DNA of 64,000 nucleotides from Closterium sp. NIES-65 (Eukaryota; Streptophyta; Zygnematophyceae; Desmidiales; Closteriaceae). The stretch's first letter is position 1. Every line of letters begins with the position of its first letter. The position numbers were made by a program, and so were the translations under genes. A model generated the notes under the pieces. That model saw only the letters and a list, made by a program, of their open reading frames with translations. It was not told the origin of the DNA and did no database searches. The DNA lies in NCBI GenBank assembly GCA_948144175.1, contig CANXME010002418.1, forward strand, positions 62,001-126,000, read 5' to 3'. Shown here piece by piece: positions 44,491 to 53,187 of this stretch.

Positions 44491-45143
44491 GGGGGGGTGC
44501 GAGGGTCACCACGAGAAGCACCTACAGCGACTATGCTCTTCTCCGCTGCAAGGAGGGCCTTCTCGAGGAGGTCGACGGTGAGAGTGGTGGGACAGACTGC
44601 GAGAAAGTGGTCCCTGACGACTCGAAGGGAGTCAGGGAGGCGTGCGACTACGTAGTAGAGAGCGATGTACATGGGGGGGGGGTTCTTAGCGCAGAACTCA
44701 GCAGGAAGGGCGGCGCGGTAGCGAGTGTCACTAGTGCGGAGGTGCGTAATGAGGTCAGCGACAGTGGGAAAGGCAGAGAGGTCAGGAAAGAGGTAGGGAA
44801 GCATGAGACGGCTCAGTGCAGCAGTGGCAGGGGAGGAGTAGCGCGCAACTACAGCGTCGTACAAGGTCTGAGCACTCTTGTACTGACTAAAGTGCGCACG
44901 CTCAGAGGTAGGGAGGTGGCGACGCACAGCAAGACGTGCAGCAGCATCGCGGGTGGCCCACTTAGAGCGGACAGCGGGATCAGCATCAGCAGCAGGGGCA
45001 GGAGAGGCGCCAGAGGTGAGGTCAAAGAGAGAAAGGTCGTCAGCCCTGTCGCACTGTAAGAACAGCTGCAGGTCGTCTAACCAGACCTCAAAATCAATGG
45101 CGCGACCCTCAGCGTCAAAAGCTAGGACACTAGGGGTAGCCAT
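43884..45143 (-). CDS. Copia-5 gag N-terminus (capsid region), 0 frame
   Basis: The start chosen is the ATG at 45141-45143 (MATPSVLAFD), conserved in Copia-3 and close to Copia-2. The first about 216 codons are true gag: FEVWLDDLQLFLQ, then SRLMLPYLFPDL, LRTSDTRYR, ALYYVVARLPDSLR, and VGASRGDPRTP. This resembles the copia UBN2-type capsid domain. After the seven-C run (44491-44497) this frame reads a shadow of the Gly-rich region and stops at 43884, while the genuine gag continues in the -1 frame. The other copies have five C there and stay in frame, so a short separate gag product is possible but unproven. Confidence 0.8.
   Translation of the reverse strand: MATPSVLAFDAEGRAIDFEVWLDDLQLFLQCDRADDLSLFDLTSGASPAPAADADPAVRSKWATRDAAARLAVRRHLPTSERAHFSQYKSAQTLYDAVVARYSSPATAALSRLMLPYLFPDLSAFPTVADLITHLRTSDTRYRAALPAEFCAKNPPPMYIALYYVVARLPDSLRVVRDHFLAVCPTTLTVDLLEKALLAAEKSIVAVGASRGDPRTPPSLRGALLPPCCPLLPLLLLPTCLVLSRSARRLPLVGDVAPARARGARARVELEGAVAVAAVAAEGVGVAAGLVAGVVVVVAAAAAETVVVVPAVVVEAAAEVEAAEVEAVEAAAEEAVVVEEVELVGVVPSSVAAVVVASARTGSSSSARGTSLRLSSFVSGTLGVRGVGVLVPAPTFFVPATARVSSVGVPTPPSAALAA
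44090..44345 (-). repeat. Poly-glycine coding tract of Copia-5 gag
   Basis: A dense array of GGN codons (CCNCC on the plus strand) encodes long Gly runs with Ser and Ala. Equivalent tracts are at about 290-540 (Copia-1), 13080-13290 (Copia-2) and 18330-18560 (Copia-3). They create false proline-rich frames on the other strand. Confidence 0.85.
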
Positions 45144-45179
45144 GACGACGACTGTGAAGCAGTGCAAGCAGTAGGGGGG

Positions 45180-45990
45180 AGAGCACGCAGTGACAGTGGG
45201 ACTGTGCTCACCAGGCAGGGCAGGTCGCGCAGCTCGACAGAAAAGCAGAACGGCGACCGGGCGGCTCAGGTGTACAGCGGCTCGGCTCCCGGGCGGCTCG
45301 GCGGCAGGGCGGCTCGGGTGCAGGGCGGCTCGGCTCCCGGGCGGCTCGGCTGCAGGGCGGCTCGGGTGCAGGGCGGCTCGGCTCCCGGGCGGCTCGGCTG
45401 CAGGGCGGCTCGGCTCCCGGGCGGCTCGGCTGCAGGGCGGCTAGGGTCCCGGGCGGCTCGGTGACAGGCGGCTCGGGTCGCGTAGAAGTGAGACGGGGCG
45501 GGGCCGCGTCAGGGCCGGCGGTAGGGCCGCGTAGGAGCCGGGGCAGGGCCGCGAAGGAGCCGGGGCGGGGCTGTGATAGGAGCCGGGGCAGGGCCGCGTA
45601 GGAGGCCGGCGGTGTGGCCGCGTAAGGGCCGCGTAAGGGCCGCGTAAGGGGCCGGTGCGGGGCCGCGTAGTGGCCGGGGACGGGGCCACGAAAGGGCCGG
45701 GGCTGGGCCGCGTAAGGAGCCGGCGAGGGGCCGCGTAGGAGCCGGCGGCGTGGCCGCGTAAGGGCCGCGTAAGGGCCGCGTAAGGGGCCGGCGCGTAAGG
45801 GCCGCGTAAGGGCCGGGGCGGGGCCGCGTAAGGGCCGCGTAAGGGCCGCGTAAGGGGCTGGCGTGGGGCCGCGTAAGGGCCGCGTAAGGGCCGGGGCGGG
45901 GCCGCGTAAGGAGCAGGCGGCGGGGCCGCGTAAGGAGCAGGGCGGGGCCGCGACAGAGTGAGCGGCTAGGCCGCAGAGGAGAGAGCGACT
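45180..45990 (-). repeat. GC-rich tandem-repeat leader of Copia-5
   Basis: The gag-proximal third has CAGGGCGGCTCGGCTCCCGG units. The rest has GGGCCGCGTAA units, often three in a row. It lies between the primer site and the gag start and contains no credible gene. Confidence 0.85.
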
Positions 45991-46029
45991 CGAGGGGTCG
46001 CTAAAAAAAAATTCGCGCCTCGGGGGCGC

Positions 46030-46080
46030 GCTTCGGTGGGCCCAAAAATTTCGGTCCTGGAGGGACCTAGCTCTATACCA
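46030..46080 (-). other. Copia-5 primer-binding site, hairpin and GGGCCC motif
   Basis: Minus strand from 46080: TGGTATAGAGCTAGG (initiator-Met-like primer site), then GGTCC-CTCCA-GGACC hairpin, a T-run and GGGCCCACC (complement of 46035-46043). The hairpin bases differ from those in Copia-2/3, but pairing is kept. Confidence 0.8.
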
Positions 46081-46216
46081 TGTGAAAAGAGTAAGCAGGA
46101 ATGAGTGAACTATGAATGAAAGCAGTACAAATATAAAACCCTAACTGGGTTGTACCCCCTATGGGATACCCCACTACAGCCTACACAGCAGTATAAGCTA
46201 TAGATATGTTCTGACA
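46081..46216 (-). repeat. 5' LTR of Copia-5 (136 bp)
   Basis: Identical to the 3' LTR at 38893. The target copy GCGCG follows at 46217-46221. Identity of the LTRs means insertion was recent relative to all others here. Confidence 0.97.
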
Positions 46217-46221
46217 GCGCG

Positions 46222-46322
46222 TGGCACTGGGCAGCGGGTCGCGTGCTAATAAGGGGCAGGGAAAAAAAAAAAAAGGGGGGGGGGGGGGGGTGGGCCCTAG
46301 GAAATTTCCTGCTCAAATGCCA
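46222..46322 (-). other. Copia-4b leader start with primer site and GGGCCC motif
   Basis: The rest of the Copia-4b leader. On the minus strand the mutated primer site TGGCATTTGAGCAGG is followed by the palindrome GGAAATTTCC and GGGCCCA (46291-46297). A striking run of about 16 G and 13 A (plus-strand order A then G, 46262-46290) follows. Confidence 0.75.
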
Positions 46323-46455
46323 TAAACATAATAGCTAGGAATGGGTGGATTAGGTCAGCATAAGAGATACAAGAACAATGTCAAGATGGGTTTTGTACCC
46401 CCTAGTGCTAAACCCCTATACAGCCTAAATGAATACAATCAGATATGTTTTGACA
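46323..46455 (-). repeat. 5' LTR of Copia-4b (133 bp)
   Basis: Plus-strand sequence from TAAACATAATAG to ATGTTTTGACA, with the family core TTGTACCCCCTAGTGC...CCTATACAGCC. One end has decayed from TG to TA. No partner LTR exists in the window because the 3' half was lost. Confidence 0.8.
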
Positions 46456-46656
46456 TGTACCTCTTGGAGTACATGTCTAGCTAGGACGTTTCATATTCCA
46501 CCTTGTTTTTATTTATATGCTTGTATTCGCTTGATTTCATCATCTCAAACATTTTACATTCACTCTGTTTTGAGGTCAAGGGTCCACCACTACCAATTGG
46601 TTGTATGCGAACCTTTCCGAGGTGATCCTAGGGTCGATCTACTTCTGATCGTAGCA
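46456..46656 (+). repeat. 5' LTR of Copia-6, truncated
   Basis: It begins inside the LTR at TGTACCTCTTGGAGTACATG and matches 49125 onward (TGTACCCCTTAGAGAACATG). It ends GATCGTAGCA, followed by the primer site TGGTATCAGATC at 46657. Confidence 0.85.
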
Positions 46657-46749
46657 TGGTATCAGATCGACTCAAGAATCCTTTGCACTGCTACCTGCGA
46701 AACCTTCGGCGAACGAAAAGTGGCGTCCGGCACACGATCGTGTGTAAGG

Positions 46750-48887
46750 ATGGTCGGAGGATCTGGTGGTCAGAAAAATCTGACCACTGAAGTGCAGTCC
46801 AACCCAGCTGCGACAAACGACGAAACAACGACGATTGGAACCGCCGTCCTCGCACAACTGCTTCAGCGACTCGCCAGCTTGGAGCAAGGACTCCAAACAC
46901 TCCAAAATCTGTCAATCAAATAGCGCAGCAGAGTTTAGGAGCAAGGAGCTGCAGGACTACCTGACACAGAAGGGAATCAAGCACCACATCTCCCTTCCCT
47001 ACGTGCTCCAGCAGCAGGGCGTAGCCGAGCACACAAATTGCACGCTCATGACAAAGGTGCGGGCGCCGATGAAGCAGTCAAAGCTTTTGATGATCTACTG
47101 GACCTACGCAATGCACGACGCTGTGCGGGTGCACAATCTGATATCAACTACCGCCATCACCGGCAATTTGTCCCCGCATCTGAAGTGGAGGGGGACGAAA
47201 GGGGACATATCCATGCTCCGCGTGTGGGGATGCATGGTGCAGTACCACCCGTTGACATCAACTATCACAAAATTCACAAGTTGCGCGCACTGGAGAATTC
47301 ACCTCGGCATCACCCACAAGCATAAGGCATGGATCATCCTAGACTTAATCAACTAGAAGACCACGCATGCGCGTGTCGGTTATTTTCTACGAACGGCTCT
47401 TTCTTGAGCAATTCCGTGACGACGAGCGAACAAATGCGAATCGCATTTACACGAATGACGAACACAGCTACGCAACACCTGAGGTTGAAGCCGCTGCAGC
47501 GATCCTGGAGTAGGATACCAGAGGCGAGTTCACAAAAGGTGATCGCCACGGTAGCAGCGATGACGATAATGACATCTTTGGAGGAGGAGCAGGTGCAGGA
47601 GGAGGAGGAGGCAACAGAGGCGCAGCATTGCCAGCACCGTCTGAACTAGAGAGCGACTTTGACCAGACATTTGCACCGGTTAGCTGACACACCTCCGTCT
47701 GAATCCTGCTCGCCATCGCCGCCGCGAGACATTTACCACTCTACCAAATCGACATGAAGAACGTGTTCCTGTACACGTCGATTCGTGTGTACGCCAGCTG
47801 CGGAAATCCATTTACGGGATCAAGCAGGTGCCGAGGCTCAGCAACAGTAGCTGCACAACATCCTGCTTGAAATAGGTTTCAAGCAGTTGCCTCATGACCC
47901 TGGGATGTACCGCCACGACTTCCGTGGGGATTACAATCTCCTCACTGTCTACGTCGACAATTTACTCTACACCAGGTCGAGTAACGAGCTGCTCGAGCAA
48001 TTCGAAAAAAAATCTGGCGGGGCGCGTCGACATTACCTGCAACTACAAAGTGAAGAAGTTCTTGGGACTCAACATCTCCTACGCGCCAGAAGTCATTCAC
48101 CTCTCATCGGCTAAGTATGTAGAGGAAATTGGAAAGCATTTTAACATTGCGCCTGCACCACTCTCCAATCGTTACCACACCCCTGGGCCGAACCACAAAC
48201 CCGACAACAAAGCCCTATCCCCTGCTGGAACTCAGACTTACCAGCAGCAGTTGGGATGCCTACTCTTCGCCTCTGTTACTAGAGGGCCAGATCTTTCCTA
48301 TATCGCGAGCCAATTGGCTCAGTACTCCCGCAAACCAATTGCTGAGAACCTTTTGGATCTGCAGTACTCAACAGTGCCAAATCCATCCTTCAACCTCATT
48401 GGCTACGTGGATGCCGATCACGCAGCAGATCCCGACAATCGACGGTCCAGGACTGGGTTCCTATTTTGCCTCAAGCCAACAGGACCAATCTCATGGAACT
48501 CGCAGAAACAGGAGCTGGTTGCCGTGTCATCGGCCGAAGCTGAGTTCATCGCCGCAATAGCAGCAGTTCACGAAGGTCTACCTACAAGAACTACTACAAA
48601 ATACAAAAATCACAGTTTCTCCCACCTTTCGACTACACTGCGGCAACCAAAGCGCGATCCGCATCGCGAACAAGCCTGGATTCATCAACCGCACCAAGCA
48701 CGTTGCGCTGTGGTATTTCTTTGTCAAGGAAGAAGTGGACAAAGGAAAGGTGGACCTGACTTACTGCCCGACAGGCGACATGGCAGCTGACTTCCTAACA
48801 AAGCGACCGTCACGTCAGCAGTACCAGCACTGCTCCCAACTCAGTGGAGTAGTCAAGCGGATCAAGTCAAGCTACGGCCAGGAGTGA
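46750..48887 (+). pseudogene. Copia-6 gag-pol remnants
   Basis: A short gag start at ATG 46750 (MVGGSGGQKNL) stops after about 57 codons at 46921. Just past that stop, the sequence is already the late integrase core (EFRSKELQDYLTQKGIKHH, GVAEHTN, about 46925-47356). Most of gag, protease and early integrase are deleted. An RT fragment with YVDNLLYT (about 47950) replaces the usual YVDD. RNase H follows with damaged frames (YVDADHAADPDNRRSRTGF, SSAEAEFIA, 48400-48560), ending near the TGA at 48885-48887. It is non-functional. Confidence 0.85.
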
Positions 48888-48894
48888 TGGGGGG

Positions 48895-49315
48895 TGTTAC
48901 GAATAGTGAAGTGTGATTGTGGACTCCTAACCGCAACAAGTGAAGCACACAATATCGAGGCTGAATACAAAGAGTCAGAGTTGACTCGAAGCGTCACAGA
49001 CAATTGGAGTGCATGTGGACCGTCGGAGCAAACGGAATCAGGCAGCTGCACGAGCGAGGGGATTGCGGGAACAGTTTTGTAACTGTACGCACCGCACAGT
49101 TGGGTTTGAATTTGAATATGGGAATGTACCCCTTAGAGAACATGGCTAGCTAGGTCGTTTGGTATTCCAACTGTACTCTTATTCATATGCTCGTATTTGC
49201 TTGCTTTAATCATCTCAAACATTTTACATTCACTCTGTTTTGAGGTCAAGGGCCCACCAGTACCAATCAGTTATGTGCAAACCTTACGGAGGTGATCCTA
49301 GGGTTGATCATAGCA
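48895..49315 (+). repeat. 3' LTR of Copia-6 (421 bp)
   Basis: It starts TGTTACGAATAGTG after the G-rich tract GATGGGGGG and ends GATCATAGCA. The second half matches the 5' remnant, and the LTR of Copia-10 is related. Confidence 0.8.
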
Positions 49316-49446
49316 AGGTCGTTCCTTAACATTAGAAACAAATTGTGATTTCCTGAAAATTAACTTCACGTTCTGGAATTATACATCCTACAGTAGTAGT
49401 ACAATGTGTTACAAATGATAAATCACGAAGTATTACGGTGCACTCC

Positions 49447-49581
49447 TGAAAGTAGCAATCGAGGCATGCAGTGCTAGAAACGGAATGGATGCATGTATTA
49501 CTGCGAGTTGGGGCACATATACCTAACCCTCACAAGTGTATCCCACATGACATGCCTCACTACATGCTACAATATTTGACA
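49447..49581 (-). repeat. 3' LTR of Copia-7 (about 135 bp)
   Basis: Plus-strand ends are TGAAAGTAGC and CAATATTTGACA. The interior ACCTAACCCTCACAAGTGTATC matches the family core in divergent form. The left end is decayed (TGAAA for TGTCA), so that edge is approximate. Confidence 0.65.
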
Positions 49582-49799
49582 CACCCCCATAGCCTAAGTG
49601 AGGGGTGTCATGTCATGCAACAACCAAACTGTACGGTCACAAGACCAGTCACAAAGAGACCAAGTTCACGGTGGACCACAACGTCACCACATAGTCCGAG
49701 CACAAACAAGAGGCCACAAGGCCAGTCCAAGAGTTCACAAAGGTATACGTGAAGAGTACAAACAAAGCAAGCAGACAACAAAAGTCTACACAAGATGAG

Positions 49800-50860
49800 A
49801 ACTTGTGTCAACGAGACCTAACTGCACACAAAACCTGTGGTGGTCACAAGGCGGAAGGGCCTTGATGAAGATGTCTGCAGTGTTGGCCTCGGAGCCCACG
49901 AAGTCCAAACGAGCCTGTCCACCACGTCTTTGCAACTTTCGAAGAAGAATTTACCTGACGCGATTTGCTTCACTCTGCTCTCCAGTCGCGGCTCTCGACA
50001 CAAGTGAACAACGTCGGTGCCAAGCTCGGCCACTCACCAAGGTCAGTGAGCAAGAAGGTCAAACAACGCAGCTCCTGTGCAGCCATGGCTCCAGCGTAAA
50101 TCTCGGCCTCAACAGTGGAGGTCGAGACAGAGGAGGAATGATTAGACTGTCAGAGGTTCACTGGAGATCCCTGATTGATCCAAGGGAAGGGTTACAGGCA
50201 CGTTGGCTTGGGGAGCTATGGGCACACTCACCCGCTACAGAAGCAAGCCCTTTTATCCCAATGGTCAGTGGCTGGGATTCTGACATGGTACCAGAGCGAA
50301 GGTCTCGGTTCGAATCTCAGTGTGTGCACCTCGGGCATCCCAGTCTGAGGGAGTGTCAGAGGTCCACTGGTAATCCTCGATTGATCCTAGGGAAGGGTTA
50401 CATGCACGTTGGCCTGGGGGGTTATGGGCGCACTTACTCGCTAGACATACAAGCCGTTTTATTCCAGTGGTTAGTGGATGGGATTCTGACATAGACCTCC
50501 ACGACACAGCTCCAGAGCCTAGACTGAAATAGTACCTCTGCGTGGACCTTTAAGTTTTGGCGTCGTCAGCGTAAGAAGAATGACAGTGGCCAGTGAGCAT
50601 GACAGGCTATCTCCCTCCAAGCACGAGTCCCACGCCTAATGTCGTTGTTAGGTACTTTGCCACTCTCACAGCAGGTGTCCAGTGAACAGGACGGTGTCTC
50701 CCTGGCGCAACAAAGCGAGCAAGGATGCTGAGAGGTAAGGCAAGGTCTAGGCGAGTACAAGTCATCAGATACATGAGGCAGCCCACAAGCTCTGGGTAAG
50801 AACCGCTAGGCTCAAACGGCTCGTCAGCGAAGGGTCCAATGTGGGAGCAATGGCGGTACA
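49800..50860 (-). pseudogene. Copia-7 RT C-terminus and RNase H, fragment
   Basis: From the right: FEPSGSYPELVGCLMYLMTC, then PLSILARFVAPGRHRPVHW (50820-50680), matches the connection between RT and RNase H in Copia-5. RNase H continues through 50497, is split by SMART-1 at its TRSSSV region, and degrades into multiple frames to about 49820. No catalytic RT box remains. Confidence 0.8.
50148..50491 (+). mobile_element. SMART-1: complete 344 bp miniature LTR retrotransposon
   Basis: Two 138 bp LTRs (50148-50285, 50354-50491) both start TGTCAGAGGT and end GGGATTCTGACA, and enclose only 68 bp. A primer site TGGTACCAGAGC begins immediately at 50286, and a purine-rich GTCTGAGGGAG precedes the right LTR. 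The target TAGAC is duplicated at 50143-50147 and 50492-50496. The LTRs differ at about 22 of 138 sites. It has no coding capacity and must rely on proteins of other elements. The orientation follows the primer site. Confidence 0.95.
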
Positions 50861-50861
50861 C

Positions 50862-52079
50862 CGATAAGAAGTCGGCAAAGGAGAGCGGTCGTAGAGGAGG
50901 AAGTCGACGTTGGGAGTGTTGGCTGTGCGGCGACCCCGATCATTTCTCCTTCGAGTGCCCCGACCGCAGTGACTCGGACGACGACGACGCCAAGGGTGGC
51001 CGAGGGAGGTCAGCCGTGCGTCGCCCTCGCCATGAGAACAAGCCGTGCAGGGAGAAGCAGTCGACCAATTTGTCGACCTCGGTGAAGGACACAGACTCCT
51101 CTGCTGGCGGCAAGGGGCGAGACAACAAAGAGGCGTCGTGCTCACTAGTCGGCATCGTGGAGCCGACCGTCACGGTGGCACCAGAGGCCGGCAAGGACTC
51201 CTAGGAGATGGCGGCAGCTACGCAGGCTAACCCGGCGGTGGTCCTACTCGACAATGGCTGCTCGCACCACCTGATGGAGACGAAGGAGGTCTTCGTCAAC
51301 CTATAGCCGAGTGGCGACGTTAAGCACGTATGCCGCTTCAACGAGGCGCTGTCGGACGTACAGGGTCGGGGCACGGTCGCCTTGCAAAGGAAGGCCGGGA
51401 AGCACGTGCTGATCCGCGACGTGCTCTATGTTCCAAGCGTACAGGCGAACCTGCTGTCGGCCAGCTAACTGAAGGAGAACCATGTGAAGCTGCAGGAGGA
51501 CGACAACGAGATGCTGCTCATCTCGGCGGCAAGAGACGTCCTTGGCCGGCCGTCCTTTACTGGCCGGGTCCTCTGCACCGAACTTCGCCCTTGCTCGGCG
51601 ATGTCGACGACGCCCACGACGGAGGTGGTTGCCTTGCGGGCGATAGTCTCAACGACGAAGTCGACCCCGGACAGGCTACATGCGAGGCTCGCACACGTTG
51701 GCATGAACACCATCCGGAGCTCGGTGAAGCACGAGGTCGCCACTGGGCTGGACCTCAAGTCGGCGTCTGGCGCCGACTCACCGTGTGTTTTGTGCGTCGG
51801 CATGAAGCTGGCGCGGCACACCTTCCCCGACCAGGGCTCCGACGCCAACAACGTCCTGGCCGTCGTGCACATTGACCTGTGCGGGCCGTTCCGCGTGGCT
51901 GCCAAGGATGGTAGCCTGTACTTCTTGCTGGTGAAGGACCGCAAAACCCGCTACGTATGGGTGAAGCTGTTCGCCAAGAAGTCGGACGTGCTGCAGGAGC
52001 TTGTGCTGTGGCTGGCGGTGGCTGAGTGGCAAACGAAGAAGTCGGTGCTGATGCTGCGTTCTGACCGGGGAGGGGAGTT
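50862..52079 (+). pseudogene. Copia-8 gag end, protease and first part of integrase
   Basis: A canonical zinc knuckle CWLCGDPDHFSFEC (from 50917) is followed by an acidic Ser/Asp stretch. Stops at 51202, 51304 and 51466 interrupt one continuing frame. The protease motif is LLDNGCSHHL, with Asn for the usual Ser/Thr. Integrase starts with LHARLAHVGM and CVLCVGMKLARH (HHCC), then the core HIDLCGPF and LRSDRGGEL. Copia-9 interrupts the gene just after the second catalytic Asp. The sequence is GC-rich in third positions. Confidence 0.85.
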
Positions 52080-52084
52080 ACTCG

Positions 52085-52951
52085 TGTTATGTGATGCTAT
52101 CATTTGCATTCACGACTGTCTGCCTCCCATCATGTGTTCGTGCGCTGCATGCGTGGTGTGAGCGTGTGCAAGAATTTGTGTTTTGTGCAGTTTGGTTTTT
52201 CTGAGTGTGTGTGAATGTTATTTGGCTTGAGCAGATACCTGAAGTGACTCCTCTGCTCAAGAGCTTTCCGACGAACCAAGTATCGCTTCAATCGGAGCAC
52301 GAACAAGAAAGTTGGAGTTCGTATGTTTTTCATATTTGATTGTGGCAACCATGGGAAGTTGTGGGGCTGACTCAATATGGGGTACAGACTTTTGGGGGTT
52401 GGGAAATTCGTCTTTTCTACTGTAGTTGCTGCCAAATGGTTGGGAGAAACCAAACCAGGTTGGCAAGTGTGGCCAAGTTGGGTTGAGGTGGATTGTGGAG
52501 GTTGGGATAGTGACAAAGGTCAAAGTTGGGTTGCCTATGGGGAAGGGAATTGTGTGGCATGGGGTTTCCTTGGTTGGGGACTCTCTTGGAACCTTCCCTT
52601 TCATCCTCCTCATCCTTTCCACCTGGTTTAGTGCTACTCTAACTCTCTTGTGTAGTAATTGTGAACTTGTGTGAGACTCTTGTGATTGAGTTAAGATTCT
52701 ATGGCAGCATACCCCCTAGTGCGCCGAAATTGATAACTCAAGAAATACTTCACTTTTTCGTATGATTCAACTTGGGAATTGTAGCTACGGAGTATAGATA
52801 CAACATAGTTGAGTTTGGTGAAGTTTTGACTGTGAACTTTTCGTCGACGGCGTTTCTTCTGAACTCGTTTTTTCTGTCCAGAATTCTAAGCCAACGATTT
52901 TGAGAATTTTAGGCACCTAATCTTCGTAGACTCCGTCCTTAGTCTTTAACA
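52085..52951 (+). repeat. 5' LTR of Copia-9 (867 bp)
   Basis: Starts TGTTATGTGATGC and ends GTCTTTAACA. It matches 57366-58241 throughout apart from scattered substitutions and one 9 bp indel. Confidence 0.96.
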
Positions 52952-52953
52952 AG

Positions 52954-52970
52954 TGGTATCAGAGCTGATT
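52954..52970 (+). other. Copia-9 primer-binding site
   Basis: TGGTATCAGAGCTGATT, two bases after the LTR end, is the standard plant retrotransposon site complementary to initiator-Met tRNA. Confidence 0.9.
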
Positions 52971-53187
52971 AAGGACCTTGTGGGGAGTCTACTGAAGTGT
53001 GAAGACCCTCCTAGACCCACCATGGCCTGTGGGCGTGCCTAAGTGGAGTTCTGGAGGTTGGATGTGACTTCCGCTAAGGGGAAACTCTGCCAAAATTTCG
53101 TTGGCGCCGACACTTGTGAAGATTGTGTGGATCTACATTGTGACCAGCAAAGGGGGGAGCTGAAACCTCTGATTGGGAGCAGTGGAG

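Larger units (their letters stand above)
38893..46216 (-). mobile_element. Copia-5: young, nearly intact Ty1/copia element
   Basis: This 7324 bp element has two 136 bp LTRs that are identical at every base I compared. It has a 5 bp target duplication GCGCG (38888-38892 and 46217-46221), a primer site, polypurine tract, leader repeats, and a gag-pol region disrupted only by one short homopolymer change. It is the best reference copy for the GC-rich family in this window and the most recent insertion. Confidence 0.97.
35166..46455 (-). mobile_element. Copia-4b: 5' half of a copia element, holding Copia-5
   Basis: It comprises a 5' LTR (46323-46455), primer site, a leader interrupted by Copia-5 (38893-46216), a shortened gag, protease, integrase and linker. 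It then stops at about 35166 just before RT. RT, RNase H and the 3' LTR are missing because the sequence passes straight into Copia-4a. On its right it abuts the middle of the Copia-6 5' LTR, suggesting it had inserted there. The matching left target copy would have been lost with the deletion. Confidence 0.8.
46456..49315 (+). mobile_element. Copia-6: decayed short Ty1/copia element
   Basis: A plus-strand copia relic of 2.86 kb, from a different family than copies 1-5. The 3' LTR is 421 bp (48895-49315). The 5' LTR survives only as its last 201 bp (46456-46656) because Copia-4b abuts it. The internal region retains fragments of gag, integrase, RT and RNase H with large deletions. Copia-10 is a relative: the leader and gag start are alignable. 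Confidence 0.85.
49447..50860 (-). mobile_element. Copia-7: 3' fragment of a GC-rich family copia element
   Basis: Only the 3' LTR (49447-49581), polypurine tract complement (CACCCCCATAGCC) and part of RT/RNase H survive, read on the minus strand. A SMART-type element sits in its RNase H. At about 50860 it gives way to Copia-8 sequence on the other strand. The 130 bp between Copia-6 and this LTR shows nothing recognisable. Confidence 0.8.

Noticed and set aside
44033..44581. Proline-rich plus-strand frame resembling an extensin or cell-wall protein
   Set aside because: It is the reverse complement of the Copia-5 poly-glycine tract. Similar shadows exist at 13103-13417.
50286..50322. TGGTACCAGAGC followed by GGTTCGAATC, resembling part of a tRNA gene
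   Set aside because: No acceptor or anticodon arm can be built. It is the primer site and adjoining sequence of SMART-1.
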